A stretch of DNA of 64,000 nucleotides, taken from Erigeron canadensis. Taxonomy: Eukaryota; Streptophyta; Magnoliopsida; Asterales; Asteraceae. Positions 11,121 through 22,567 of this stretch are shown in pieces. The stretch covers positions 16,244,735 to 16,308,734 of the forward strand of contig NC_057769.1 in NCBI RefSeq assembly GCF_010389155.1, in the 5' to 3' direction. The notes under the pieces are model-generated. The model saw only the letters and a list, made by a program, of their open reading frames with translations, had not been told where the DNA came from and ran no database searches. Each line of letters opens with the position of its first letter. Positions within the stretch are counted from its first letter, which is position 1. Both the position numbers and the translations under genes were made by a program.

Positions 11121-12521
11121 TGACTATAAACTACAAACATAAATTAGTAACATCTTTCACGTCTTAAACCTTAAAAGGGTTGGAATCATAACACAACAAT
11201 TATTGCATTTGATAAAGTTTGTGTTAACGACAAATTCCAAACTGTTGAAGAATCGATAAAAAAACCTTGACCCATGTAACGAACTTTTTGACAACCTATC
11301 CCAAGTTGGAAGCTTTAGGTAGGCTAGGTATACAAAGACACCCCAAGGACTTACTATCTCAAAGGCCACATTAGCTTCATAACTTTCAAAAGATTTATTG
11401 ATATTTGCATATCATGTCACAAATATACATCCAAAAAGCAATACATAGTTTTCTATGTACCCGGGACCATCCAAATTTACAATGCAAGATCTTTTATAAG
11501 ATTTAAGGACCAGTCTCAATTCATTTACATGAAGACCGTGCATTCTCAGCCATATATCTGAATATGTTTCCCATAAGAACATTGTATACAGTTGTTCTGT
11601 TGAACAAAACCCTAATGCTCTCTTCTAGATGGCAATTTGTCTCCTTCTTCCATTGACCCTTTTCGATCCTTCTAGTGAAAAATTTGATATGAATTTGATC
11701 AGATCCTTTTATTCTGTGTCGAGTTTGCGAGGTCTTGTTTTGCTTGTTTGTTCTTTTAGTGGTTTTCTTTTCTTTTTTCACAATTTTCTGGCCCTTGTTT
11801 TCTGATCTTATGGATTTTATAGCATATTGGGTGTTTTTGGATTGCTTTAGAAGTAGCATTCTTAGAATTAAACTAGTATTTTATCTTTTTTAGGGTTAGA
11901 GGTTTATTTGTTTTTTTTTCCTGTGCATACATGGTAATATGGTGACCTAATTTTATGAAGAGAGCTGTTTCTTCTCCTTCTTTATTTCATAGTTTGAACC
12001 GATTAAAACATCTTGAAAATAAGTAGACGAGTGATAACGAAAAATCGAAAGTAATTAAGGTTCTTAAAAACCCTAATTCGCCTAAAGTTAATGAGGATGT
12101 GATAACAGTTATGCCAGACAAATAAAGGATTTGCAAAAACGCTCTGCTCTGTCTCCCTCTGATGACGATTCTTTCTCCTTCCTGCCCTAATTACAACTGA
12201 TCTTTATTGATTAAATATAGATTATGGATCTGTATCTCCTTTGAATTCTCTGGCCTATTTTCTTTTTTTTAACTAATCTCGTTTTTCGTTTTTTACGGTT
12301 TCTGTCGTCGAGATCGTATCTTGGTTTTGATTTTCCTGTTCGGTTAGTATTCTGGGTTCTTTTAGTGCTCTGAGTAGTATCCTTGAATTAACCTGGGGTC
12401 CTAATCGAATAAGGGTTTCTGGTTGATTTAAGGTTTCTTGGGAGATAGGGTTTTTATCGTTTTCTTTTTGATTATTTGTTTTATTGTTCGTGTTTTGATT
12501 GCATGGGTATGTATGGTTGAT
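11121..12521. other. No gene seen; possible LINE 5' leader
   Basis: AT-rich DNA without a supported frame. The last few hundred bases (about 12130-12520) are T-rich with CTCC and TTCTT runs and lead directly into the ATG of the LINE-like frame, so they could be its 5' untranslated leader. The minus frame 11521-11859 is Lys/Thr/Asn-rich low complexity. Confidence 0.35.
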
Positions 12522-12916
12522 GAAGAAAGCTGGTTTTGATTTTAATCTAGATTTGTTACGTGAAAGATTTGATCAAATTAATAGTAAGCAGGGTATACCA
12601 ATTAAACCTGTTAGAATCCTGCAACGAACGGATGGGGGAACACCCTAATGTTAGGGTAAACCCTAAATGCCCAGATTCTGGTATGGATAATATTGATGGG
12701 TCGTTGAAGGGTTATAATGTTACAATGGAAAAAACGCCAAAGATTGTTTCTCTTAGTTCGTTGGCAGATTCGTTTAATTATTCAGATCCTCTGATTGTTG
12801 AAGTTAATGTTAATGGAGATGCCTTGGATGGAAAAACTATGATGGAGAATAAAGTTTATGGGGATCGAAAATCTGCGTCTACTGTCCAAAATGCTAATAA
12901 AGTTGCTAAGGTAAAT
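12522..12916 (+). pseudogene. LINE ORF1-like N terminus, cut by gypsy LTR
   Basis: An ATG at 12522 opens MKKAGFDFNLDLLRERF and continues with NSKQGIPIKPVRILQRT. A frame change near 12630 then leads to TPKIVSLSSLADSFNYSDP and STVQNANKVAK. The layout (a short helical N terminus, a KPVRI-type phrase, a variable linker) recalls ORF1/gag-like proteins of plant LINEs, but no zinc knuckle or endonuclease is present, so the assignment is tentative. The frame stops exactly where the gypsy LTR begins (TGTAACACCCC at 12917), so an insertion interrupted it. The remainder was not found in the window. Confidence 0.42.
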
Positions 12917-15590
12917 TGTAACACCCCACAATTGGCGAAAACATGAGATGTCATGAAAAGTACAGCACGACATGGAATTACATAGGTACTACTAAAATGA
13001 AATAGAATATAATGAATATATTCCCCAAATATGAATTCAAGTCATAACAATGCTAAAATAGCTTATCACAAGCAAGTCCATAACAGAAATAATCCAAGGC
13101 ATGTAGCTTTAAAGTCTGACAATCATAAAGGAGCATTAATCTTTGAAGTCCAAGTCTAGCATAACAATCTTTATCCCAGATTATACTGAGTACCTGAAAA
13201 GTATACTAAAACGTGTCAACACAAAGGTTGGTGAGTTCGTGGATTTTATGTCAAAAGTCTAGTCAAAGAAATAAGTCTTTTTTTGATTCTGTTAAGTCTA
13301 AAAAAGTAATAGTTCAATATATAACAAGCAGAGTTACGTCATAATAAGTCCAAAAGTCTGAAGTCTCAATGTCTAAAAGTTCGGCCTTACGGTACCTACC
13401 TTAGTCCAATGTCTCAAGTCTCCCATACACATAAAAAGCACGTCAAATAAGCACGTCATAAAGCACAACAACAAGCACATAATCACCACATACAACAAGA
13501 CAGAAGCATGTCAAATGGCACAAGTAACTCTATACGTACATGTTCAATATTGAACATAATCAACAAAACTGTTTAAAAAGAACAAGTATACTTTTCACCC
13601 CAAAACATGTAAAAAGAGGGGCTACGAAACTCACTTGAAAGCAACAAAAGTATAAGTACCCTAAGTCAACGAACAAGAACATGAACAGTCAGTACACCAG
13701 AAACACGCTCAATATCTGTTCAACAGTCCTACATTGTCCACAAGTCATCCAGTAAGTACTTACTTAATTGTACACGTCTATGTCCTATACTAGTGGCTTA
13801 GGAAATGCCATTATGTTTCGTCAAATGTCATAATATATATAATAGTCACATTGTCTTTAAAAAGCATCCAAATGAAACAATTCGATTAATAAAGTTACAC
13901 TTTATTGTTTATATCCCGTCAAATCTACATATAGAACGTCATAATAAAATATGTTAAGTTCGGAAAGTTGTATAAATTATATAGTCTTTATAAGGTGTTT
14001 TTTTAAGTAAATAACTTCATTTGACTTAAGTCTTGTATATATATATATATATACACATAAGTCATATTAAATTAATCCTTGGATATATATTTATATATGT
14101 GTCCACATTAACTTTGACATTAAGACAATTTGGTTTTAATTAATAACATGGCTTGAAATGACTAACACCCAAATCTGATTTTGACCAAGAAAGCCCTAAT
14201 TTTGACTTTAACCAAAAGACCATAATTTTGACTTTTGATTAGAAAACCCTAATTTTGACCAAGTAAGAAACCTTAATGAATTTTGACCACCAAAAGTCTA
14301 AATTAAACACAAATAACCCCAAAAACGTAATTTTGAACCAAGCATTTTCCGGCACGTTTGACCGGCATTGACCCACAAGTAAATGACTTACAAACACTAG
14401 ATTTAAACACCAAACACAAAACAAAACAATTTTTGAAACCAATAATGTTTTCTGGTTGGTTGACCGGTGTTGACCGACTCAAAACGAAAGGCGAATCTAG
14501 ATCGAAACACAATACCCATTACAAATAACTTGATCTAACCAAAAACAAGACAAAAATCACTTTCATTCCCGGTTTTATTAAATGTCGAATATATATATAT
14601 ATATTTTCGGGCCTCATAGGACAAGAGCATGAATCAAGAACACATCACAACCTCGAATCTTACCAAGAAGATGGATTTCGGACCATAGATTTCGGATTTC
14701 AAGAAGATTTTGGTTCAATGTTTTCGGATCTAAAAGTTTTCGGACATATACTTACATATTCTCCTAAATAACCGAAATATATATAAAAGGATGTAAAGTT
14801 TTCGGATATATGTATATATATACATATATATCCGTAATTTATATATATATGCAAGAAGAATTCATGATATCATGATGAACAAGTGTTTAGAGACTTAGAT
14901 CTCACCGATTCATAGAAGATAAACAGTTTTCTTTTTGGTTCTTCCCTATACCAGCGACCATATATGTATATAAGTGTTAGGTGGTGGTTAAAGGTGATCC
15001 GGTGCCGGTTTGATGGTGGTTTAATGGTGGCCGAAAATGGAGAGAAAGGAAAGGGAGGGGCGGCTAGGAGAAAGAGGGGAGGACGGAAAAAGTGTGTGTG
15101 TGAGAAATGAGGGATTAGGGTTAGGAGGTAGGGTTTTTGTTCTTCCCTTTTTGCACCCTTGTTTAGACTTTGACTTTCTATAAAATTGGTTTGACACGAC
15201 AATCTAAGAAAACTCGTTACCCGTAAATTCTTTTTGTCGACATCTTTAAATGTAACTTTTCTAAAGGACATAAACATGACCATATTTGTTAATTAAATCT
15301 TTAATTAATTAAATTTTAAGTATTTCACTTAATTTGGCATTTCCACAAGATAACTAGTATTTCTCCTGCTTCCGAGTCCACGTGCAATTTTTCTAATTTC
15401 TAAATGCTCATAAAGGTCCGAATAGAAATATAAGTCCACTCATTCAGTTAATAATACCTTACCGACTAATGACTTTCACTCCCTAAAAGTTCATATTCTA
15501 GTTATAAATTCGTGTACATGAACGGAAAGAACTAAATACGGTCAGAAAAGTACATCGGAAAAATACGCTCAGATGACAGTTGTTACAACA
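12917..15590 (-). mobile_element. Ty3/gypsy 3' LTR (minus-strand element)
   Basis: A 2.67 kb segment is bounded by TGTAACACCCC on the left and TTGTTACAACA on the right, i.e. TG...CA ends in either sense. The minus-strand pol end (stop near 15622) lies just outside the right edge, as expected for a 3' LTR. The interval has TATATA tracts (14036-14055, 14591-14603, 14810-14850) and no genuine gene; the frame at 14870-15283 is antisense to nothing recognisable. The matching 5' LTR of this element was not found. Confidence 0.65.
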
Positions 15591-15621
15591 TTACCCCGTT
15601 AAAAGAATTTTGTCCCGAAAT

Positions 15622-16034
15622 TCAACTCACACTAGTCCCATTAAATAATTGGGGGTATTTAATATGATCTTCTTGTTCCCAAGTGTATTCAGGACATCGC
15701 TTTGATTTCCAACGAACCTTAACAAGTGTATACTTGGTTTTCTTTAGTTTCCGCACGTTACGATCCACAATTTCCAAAGGCTCTTCAACTAAGTTCAACT
15801 TATCATCAATCCGGATTTCGTCCATAGGCACGTGACGTTCCTCCTCGGCTAGACGTTGTCGAAGATGCGGTACATAAAATACATCATGAACACCCTTAAG
15901 CTCTTTCGAGTACCTCAAATGATCTGAAATATCTGGATTTGAGCTTTTCGCTCTTGAAAAATCTAACCACTCCCTTCCACGGGGAAACCTTAAGAAGTAC
16001 ACGGTCCATGACACTGAACTTCCAAAGGTCTACG
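15622..16034 (-). pseudogene. Ty3/gypsy integrase C-terminus with chromodomain-like tail
   Basis: Reading minus, a frameshifted VLLKVSPWKGVVRFFKSEKL block is followed in another frame by GVHDVFYVPHLRQRLAEEE. Then come HVPMDEIRIDDKLNLVEEP and VKVRWKSKRCPEYTWEQED, ending at a stop. That is the end of gypsy integrase plus the Trp-rich chromodomain-like tail of the Tekay/Del type. At the edge next to the copia LTR it starts at a residue equivalent to RRPLEFSV. The integrase remnant on the other side of the copia block (29004) stops at about TRIDMVR, so roughly 130 codons of integrase are missing between the two. Confidence 0.8.
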
Positions 16035-17007
16035 TGTAAGTCCCAACTATTTCTAGATGGGTGCTGAAGACACCTCTATGTCAATGGTGAGTGTACTTTG
16101 CAACACAATCACTTAATCTGGACGTAACCAGTTTAGAGTAATTGTGTACCATGTAATCTGGAGGTTTACTCATTAAGGTGACAATGTAAATAAGTAAATA
16201 CAATGCAATAGATATAATTGACAAGTATTTATATCGATGAGAAAATATGTAATTTTTAAGTGTATTTTATTTATTGATTGTTAAATAAAATACAAGGTTG
16301 TTGCGGAACCAAGATAATACAAAGATGTAAATATCCTAACAACCTATGAAATACAATTGATCTATACTTGGAAATTCTCCTAACAATCGAAACACTTAAA
16401 GTTGTGAAATGTTTCTTTTTGCGATTGAGAGAATATTGCACAAGTTCACCAATATTGCTGAATGTATGTGTTTGCAAAGTTGTTGAAATGCTTTGGCAAG
16501 GACCTCTATTTATAGTCGAAGTATGAGCATTGGGATCTCCACTTCGAAGTACAAATATGGTTGACAGCACACGAAAGTATTAGTAAATAATCCTTTGTGT
16601 GTGCTAAATAAAGTAAGACAAAAGGTTACTTTATTCAACCACTCTACATCTTTGCACTTTTATCCACAGACAAGATTATTGTCCGGTTAAAAGAATGTAG
16701 TGTAAGAGGTCCTCCTCGTGATCAGTGTAAAGCTTTGTAAAGGCATTTACACTAAAGGATCTCCAGTTGATTGATCTGGTGAAATGTCAACTGGGCTTCG
16801 CTGCCATTGCCATTTCCTTTCTTCCACTTGTTGTCTTCGACTTCAACTGGAAGGTCTTCAGATTTAAGTCTTCAGATCTCAACTGGAGGAAGTCATCAGT
16901 TGCTTAAACTGTACAATGCCACTGGACTTCTAATATTTCGGACAATTCTTCATGCTCTCCAGATGCCGCTGGAGAGCTCCAGTTTGTAGCTTAAATTGGA
17001 CCTAACA
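16035..17007 (-). repeat. Copia 3' LTR
   Basis: A 973-bp LTR, nearly identical to 27434-28404. It starts TGTAAGTCCCAAC and ends GGACCTAACA on the plus strand (TG...CA ends). CTCTATTTATAG near 16503-16514 lies in the leader. Differences from the other LTR are scattered single bases (for example GACGTAACC against GACATGACC), so the insertion is not brand new. Small frames inside it are by-products. Confidence 0.9.
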
Positions 17008-17020
17008 AATTCCCCCTAAT
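17008..17020 (-). other. Copia polypurine tract
   Basis: On the minus strand ATTAGGGGGAATTTG lies directly before the LTR start TTAGGTCC. This is the expected polypurine primer for plus-strand DNA synthesis. The same tract stands at 28405-28417 beside the right-hand LTR copy. Confidence 0.8.
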
Positions 17021-17280
17021 TGTCCTGAAATATTGCCAAGTATTTTCAAACTTGTTTCTATACAAGGATAAGTTTGAAATACTTGAGTTTGATAAAACCT
17101 ATTAAGTTTCCAAGACATTTTTATAGATCATCAAATGCCTTGGGTTTAGTTTTAATTGTTTGTAGATCTTATCAGATATCTAACTTGTGAATTACAATCT
17201 GGCAACTTGTATATACACAATTTTACAATGAAGTTACAAGAAAGTAAATAAAATTACAAGAAGATAGATAGAAGGAAAAC

Positions 17281-20200
17281 TTAAACAGATGGCCCTTCGC
17301 CAGTTTTCCTTCTTTTGGCAACTAATGAAATTGGTTGTTTGTCTTCAAGATCAAGGCCTAATCTTTCTTCAATGTTTTCCTTGAACTTGATCAGATTTTG
17401 TAATACAAATTCCCAGCCTTTTTCAACCTTGTTCTTCCGCTGCCTTCCTTCCAGCAAACTCAACATCTCTACATGCTTTGAATGACCATACTGATGGACA
17501 TCAGGGTTCTCAGTTGTTCTTTTGGGTCCACCAAAGTATTGAACCTCAACAACAAAATGTTTGGCACTAGGCTTGATCGATACTTTTACATCAGTGATCT
17601 TACCTCTATTGTGCCTTCGACGCAGCTCGAATATCATCAGTTGTGGGTTCAGATGGTTCTACCCAAGTCCTCAGATTTGCATCTCTTGATAGGGCTTTCT
17701 GTTTTCTTCCTTTGGACTTGGGTGGAGTTAATACTTTGCTGACCATCTTCTTCACCTGTTCAATCCTTTTGAGAATCCCTTCTGACCTTATCTCTTTGGC
17801 CTTTTCCACCGATACATTCAAACACTTGGCATCAAGACCAGCCTCATCATCTTGGTAGTGTTTGTCCAGTTCTACTTCAAGCATTTCCTTCAGGGCATTG
17901 ACAATCCTTGGATCTTCTTTTATTTTCTTGTATTCCAACAGTGTCAAGCCAAGGAGTTGTACGTCAGTTACTTCAACAAGAGGGGTTGGAAGATTTTTTC
18001 TTGATTCAAAGTGATTAGCCTTCATTTGTTTCTTCCTTTCCTTGACCAGATACCCTACCCTTGCTAATTTCTGACTTTCGCTTTCAGTAACTGGAGGCAA
18101 ATGATCAACATTGCCAGTTTCCAACATGGGTGCATCGGTGGTAGGTTCCTTAGAGTCATTAGTTGCAATGGCCTTTCCTTTATCCACATTCCCCCTAACC
18201 ACATCATCAAAAGATTCAATCACCTGCTCACCAGCCTCAGTACTGGTAGAAACAACCATCTCCTTCCTTGCACCTGAAGCTTCAACAAGAGTGCGAGGGG
18301 CACGAACAGATCTTTCCCCCTTGGCAGCATCTAGTCCTTGCCTGATAGCTTCAAAATCGGCATGACTGGAGGGCAAGCAATCTAGAGGCTGCCACGATTG
18401 CATGTTCTTGCACTCTTTGGAGACTCCACATAACATGCGAACTGTCCTCCATAGATGATTTATTTCTTGAGATTGAGTCATGACATTTCCACAAGTGGTG
18501 TCTTGACTCTTTTGAATCGCTTGAAGTATACTTAAATCATCTGGGGAGAGCCTAGTTGCTGGTGCTTCCTTGCCAACTTCTTCCTTGTCTTTCCCAGCTT
18601 CAGTGGTCAGTTTTTCAATAGCTGATGTGTGCTCAGATTACTTGCTGGCTAATGTATCTAGACTGCACCTCAACTGTTATGGGAGTGAGATCAACCTGGG
18701 GCGCTGCAGTCTTGGTGATCTCAGATATCACCCTTTCTATCAAATTGTTCTCCCTTTCAGCCAAGGTATTTTCAATCCTCTAACCAACTGAAGTGGCCAA
18801 CTAGTTGCCAAGCTCAACAACATCCAGACCAGGCTTTTCAATAAGTAGTTTGACCTATCTTTCCAACTCGTTCAACTCAACCTCTGACGATCTGACAGTG
18901 TTATTCAGCAGGTTGGTGATGGATGTGTGTACCTTAGATTGAGTTAGGTCAAAAGCTTCTTTTAAAGAAGTAGCCAGTGAATTGCAGCTGATGACCAACT
19001 CGTTGAGCTTCCTGAATACCAAGTCCTCATTGCCAGAGAACTTGTTAATCCCCAAATCAACCACCTTTACATTTGTGATGTGATGCTTGTGGTATTTGGA
19101 GAGGGACTTGGTATTCTTGTCCAGTGTCTTTTGAATATCCTCCACCCTTGTTAAAAGGTTTGAGATATCGGTTTGGAAAGACACGGAATGCAACAGATAC
19201 AACTGGAGGAGGTACATGAAGTGAAGGTTCTCCAGTTGTTGTCGCACCAGCTGAAGGAAGAGGAGTTGTTGATGAAGGAACGGGAGGAGATTCAATGTGA
19301 CGTTCATGCTGAGAATGCTCAGGTGTGAACGTCGGCGACGGTGGTATAAGAATGTGTCTATTTCTAGGCACATTCATGGAGGAAAGTAATTGTTGAGATG
19401 CGAATCTTGGAATTTCTTGTAAGGAGAAGTCAAGAGGTGAAACTGAAACTTAGGGTTCTTGGGGTTGACCAAGGAGAGAAGGGAGCTGATCAAGTACAGT
19501 TGCATCAGCCATTTCTTGGTCAGACCCAGTCTCAGATGAATCCGAAGATTCAAGCTGAAACTCACCCTCATTTATGCCAAGATCCATAAATGTTGAGGGT
19601 GGCTGAACAGGTTGTTCAGACTCCTGATGACCAGTTTGAGTTTCCTCAATGGTTTCATCAGTTATAGGATCCGTTGCCAAAACATCTTCTCCCTAAAAAG
19701 AGGTAACTGGAGCCTCAACTACAACTGCTCTTTCCTCAGTTGCAGTATCATGGGCTTGTGATTCAGGGACCACAATCACAGGCTGTGACTGGTCAGATAC
19801 AGCAAGTCTTGATCTAGATCTTCTTCTATTTTTGGTAGATCTTCTTGCTTTTGGAGCTGCCTGGATACCTGAGGGGAGATCTCCAGTTTCTGCAACAGTC
19901 ACAACATCTGCAGACGAACTAGTGGGTCCCTCATTATTTTGAGGCCCGCCCAGTTGTCTTTCTGACTCACCTGGTGGTGGTGCATCAGTTATAAAGAATG
20001 CCAGTAGCATTCTTGGGGAAATCTGGACTTCATCAGAAGTGGACACAAGGTTGTCTAGATTTCTTAATAATTCTGGCACAGAGTATAAGGATTGTGTGTT
20101 GTTGTACTCTTTTCTGCCCAGAATTAGTATGAAACAAAGGGATAGAAATTGCGAGAATGAGATACAAGGACCCCTGTTTCCTTTCAACTTAAACACCAGG

Positions 20201-20884
20201 CTTCTAAACAGGATGTTTGTGAAATCCACCCTCAGTCCATTCCACAGACAGTATGCCATCTCTGCCTGGAAAGAGTTTATCTGGTCCAATCCACCAGAAC
20301 TCCCACCTAAACTTTCCACCAAATGGACCATGAAGTACTTCCAGGATGGTGAAAGCCCTCTCATAGTGATTGATCCTTTGGTCTTCAGTGCATCCCCCTC
20401 CAAAACTTCTGTATTCCCCATGTCAAGGAAGACCTGACGGAAGTTGATATTAGGGAAAATCACCACTGGACTTTCATCTTGTCTCCGGTAATTGAGGTTA
20501 AGGGCCTCCCTCAATATCTCAGTGGTGATGGTACACGGGACTGACCCATCCTTTAAAGAGAAGGAGATAGATGAGCAGTCATCAGAATTAGAAGTTGTGT
20601 ACCAGAACTCGCACAAGTAGTCATGAAACAGCTTGTTTGGGTTCAGAGAAAAGGCATCGCTGAGGGGAGAAATCCGAAGAAAGGATTGGATTTTCCCAAT
20701 GAGAGAGTTAGTGGCCTGATGCCCTTTCGAGAGATGCCATTGGATTGTTTGGATTTAATTTTATCAATTTAGAAATAATGGGGGCACCAATAGCACGAGA
20801 AACATTTTCTGATGGAGTATACTCAACAGTGAGTAGATTCACATCACGGGAACGAGATGAAGAAGATGATGATTTAGGAGCCAT
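17281..20884 (-). pseudogene. Extra 3' ORF of the copia element (env position), about 1200 codons, broken
   Basis: After RNase H, a long minus-strand coding region starts at ATG 20884 (MAPKSSSSSSRSRD) and ends with AKRRKTGEGPSV at 17281. Parts in order: a globular N-terminal part (about 19693-20884, with CEFWYT, MRGLSPSWKYFMVHL and FSQFLSLCFILILG); an acidic Ser/Pro linker; a coiled-coil-like part (about 18800-19200, TRVEDIQKTLDKNTKSLSKY); a Lys/Glu-rich part (17606-18481, GLTLLEYKKIKEDPRIVNAL); and a basic tail. At least one frameshift (near 20705) and an in-frame stop (19693) separate segments. No signal peptide is evident, and the single Leu/Ile-rich hydrophobic stretch is short. SIRE-type elements are known to carry a frame in this position, sometimes called env-like. 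I see no envelope motif and would not assign a function. Confidence 0.7.
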
Positions 20885-21025
20885 TTGAGATATTGGATTT
20901 AGGGTTTTGGATTTAAAGAAGAAAGAGAGAAAGGGATCTCGAATTGTGAATGATTGGAAGAGTAAATGAAAGGAATTTAGAGTGAAGTAAATGAGAAAAG
21001 TATTTAATGGGGGTATATATAGGTA
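20885..21025 (-). promoter_or_regulatory. Plant-type promoter and leader before the extra ORF
   Basis: On the minus strand CCTATATATACC (TATA at about 21014-21022) lies about 130 bp before ATG 20884. A C/T-rich leader follows, with CCCTTTCTCTCTTTCTTC and then AAAACCCTAAATCC, a telo-box-like AAACCCTAA. This is the usual layout of a plant RNA polymerase II core promoter and 5' UTR, and it is unrelated to the LTR. It would allow expression of the extra frame from its own transcript. Inferred from sequence only. Confidence 0.55.
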
Positions 21026-21595
21026 ATAAAATATTACCAAAATATATACGAAAAGATATTTTAGTCCCCAAATTTTGAAATAGATTGTAAATATTGATTT
21101 TCAGTAATTTTGAGAATTCAAAAATATTTAATACCTCCCATCAAGCATTTAATGCTATGACGGCTGGCATTCCCACTCACCCATTAACTTCAACAATTCC
21201 CATAAAAAGTGCAGTAATTTTCAGCAAAAAGTTTTTGACACGTAAGACATGTCAGGTGACGTTTGTGAGTGCGAGATAAACACTCGAGTAACATCACGTG
21301 TCAAAAGTATCCACCAAGTAAAACACAACGTTATGAAATCTGGTTGACCACCAGTTTGAGACAAGACCAAACTAGCATACTGGAGAGATTTTCCAGGTGC
21401 CAGTTTCAACTGAGAGATTCACCAATTGCATTTTTCAAAATAAAATGAATTTTAATTTGGAAAATATTTTGAGTCTTTTCCCCCTAAAAATATGATTCAT
21501 TTGAACAATGACTAGTGTTTGAGTACATCAAGGCGTTCAATCTTCAACCAACCAAGGATCACCTGGACCATCCTCAACTGGAGGGCCTCTTCAGT

Positions 21596-22561
21596 TTAAT
21601 GAGGATTTAGCATACCCAGTTCACTGATGAGATGTTTAAAAGTTTTCTCATCAAGAGGTTTTGTAAAAACATCAGCTAACTGTTTATCAGTGGGGATGAA
21701 ATGTATTTCAATGTCTCCTTTCATAACATGATCACGAATGAAGTGATACCTGATGTCAATATGCTTTGTCTTTGAGTGCATCACTGAGTTGTGAGATATA
21801 GCAATTGCACTGGTATTGTCACAAAAAATTGGGGTTCTTGTGTATTTCATACCATAATCAAGTAACTGGTTTTTGATCCAGAGAATCTGGGCACAGCAAC
21901 TGGCCGCAGAAATGTATTATGCCTCAGCAGTGGACATTGAGACCGAAGTCTGCTTCTTACTGGTCCAACTCACCAGTTTTCCCCCCAGGAAGTGACAACC
22001 ACCAGTTGTGGATTCCCTATCAATCTTAGAACCTGCATGATCTGAATCTGAATAACCCATTAGATCTAACCCTGAGCCTTTGGGATACCAAAGACCAAGG
22101 CTAGGGCACCCTTTCAGGTACCTGAAAATGCGTTTAACAGTATGCAAATGTGATTCTTTTGGATTAGCCTGAAATCTGGCACATAGACATGTTGCAAACA
22201 TTATATCTGGTCGACTGGCAGTTAAATACATCAGTGAACCAACTATTCCACGATATTCCTTTTGGTCCACTGGTTTGCCATTTGGGTCAGAGTCCAAATT
22301 TAATGGAGTTGAAATAGGTGTGGTTTTTGATGGGATAGAATCATATTTGTATTTCCTTAACAAATCTCTGACATATTTTTCTTGGTTAATAAAAATACCA
22401 TCCATGGTTTGTTTAATTTGTAAACCTAAGAAAAATGTTAATTCGCCCATTAAACTCATCTCATATTCTTGAGACATGATTTTTGAAAACCTTTTGCACA
22501 TTCCATCATCAGTTGACCCAAATATAATGTCATCAACATAAATTTGTACCAGTAAGATATT
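21596..22561 (-). pseudogene. Copia reverse transcriptase C-terminus and RNase H
   Basis: Reading minus, VQIYVDDIIFG (near 22530-22560) carries the YVDD catalytic Asp pair. Then come FLGLQIKQTMDGIFINQEKY, GSLMYLTASRPDIMFATC and GYSDSDHAGSKIDRESTTGG, an RNase H block. It is completed after an in-frame stop (STAEA, stop, YISAAS at about 21913) by PIFCDNTSAIAISHN, KHIDIRYHFIRDHV and IPTDKQLADVFTKPLDEKTF. Another stop (TLFILK, stop, KG) near 22567 separates it from the upstream part. Both stops are single-base changes from expected codons. Confidence 0.9.
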
Positions 22562-22567
22562 ACCTTT

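Noticed and set aside
12517..12946. A genuine host gene instead of a LINE-like frame
   Set aside because: The frame breaks near 12630, has no partner exons and ends at a gypsy LTR; a mobile-element origin is the simpler reading, though unproven.
14870..15283. 137-codon minus frame inside the gypsy LTR
   Set aside because: No similarity to any known domain; LTR interior with Phe/Leu/Pro-rich by-product translation.
17482..20437. Plus-strand frames such as 17482-17742, 18111-18365 and 20039-20437
   Set aside because: They lie opposite the extra ORF of the copia element and have no domain; by-products of its codon use.
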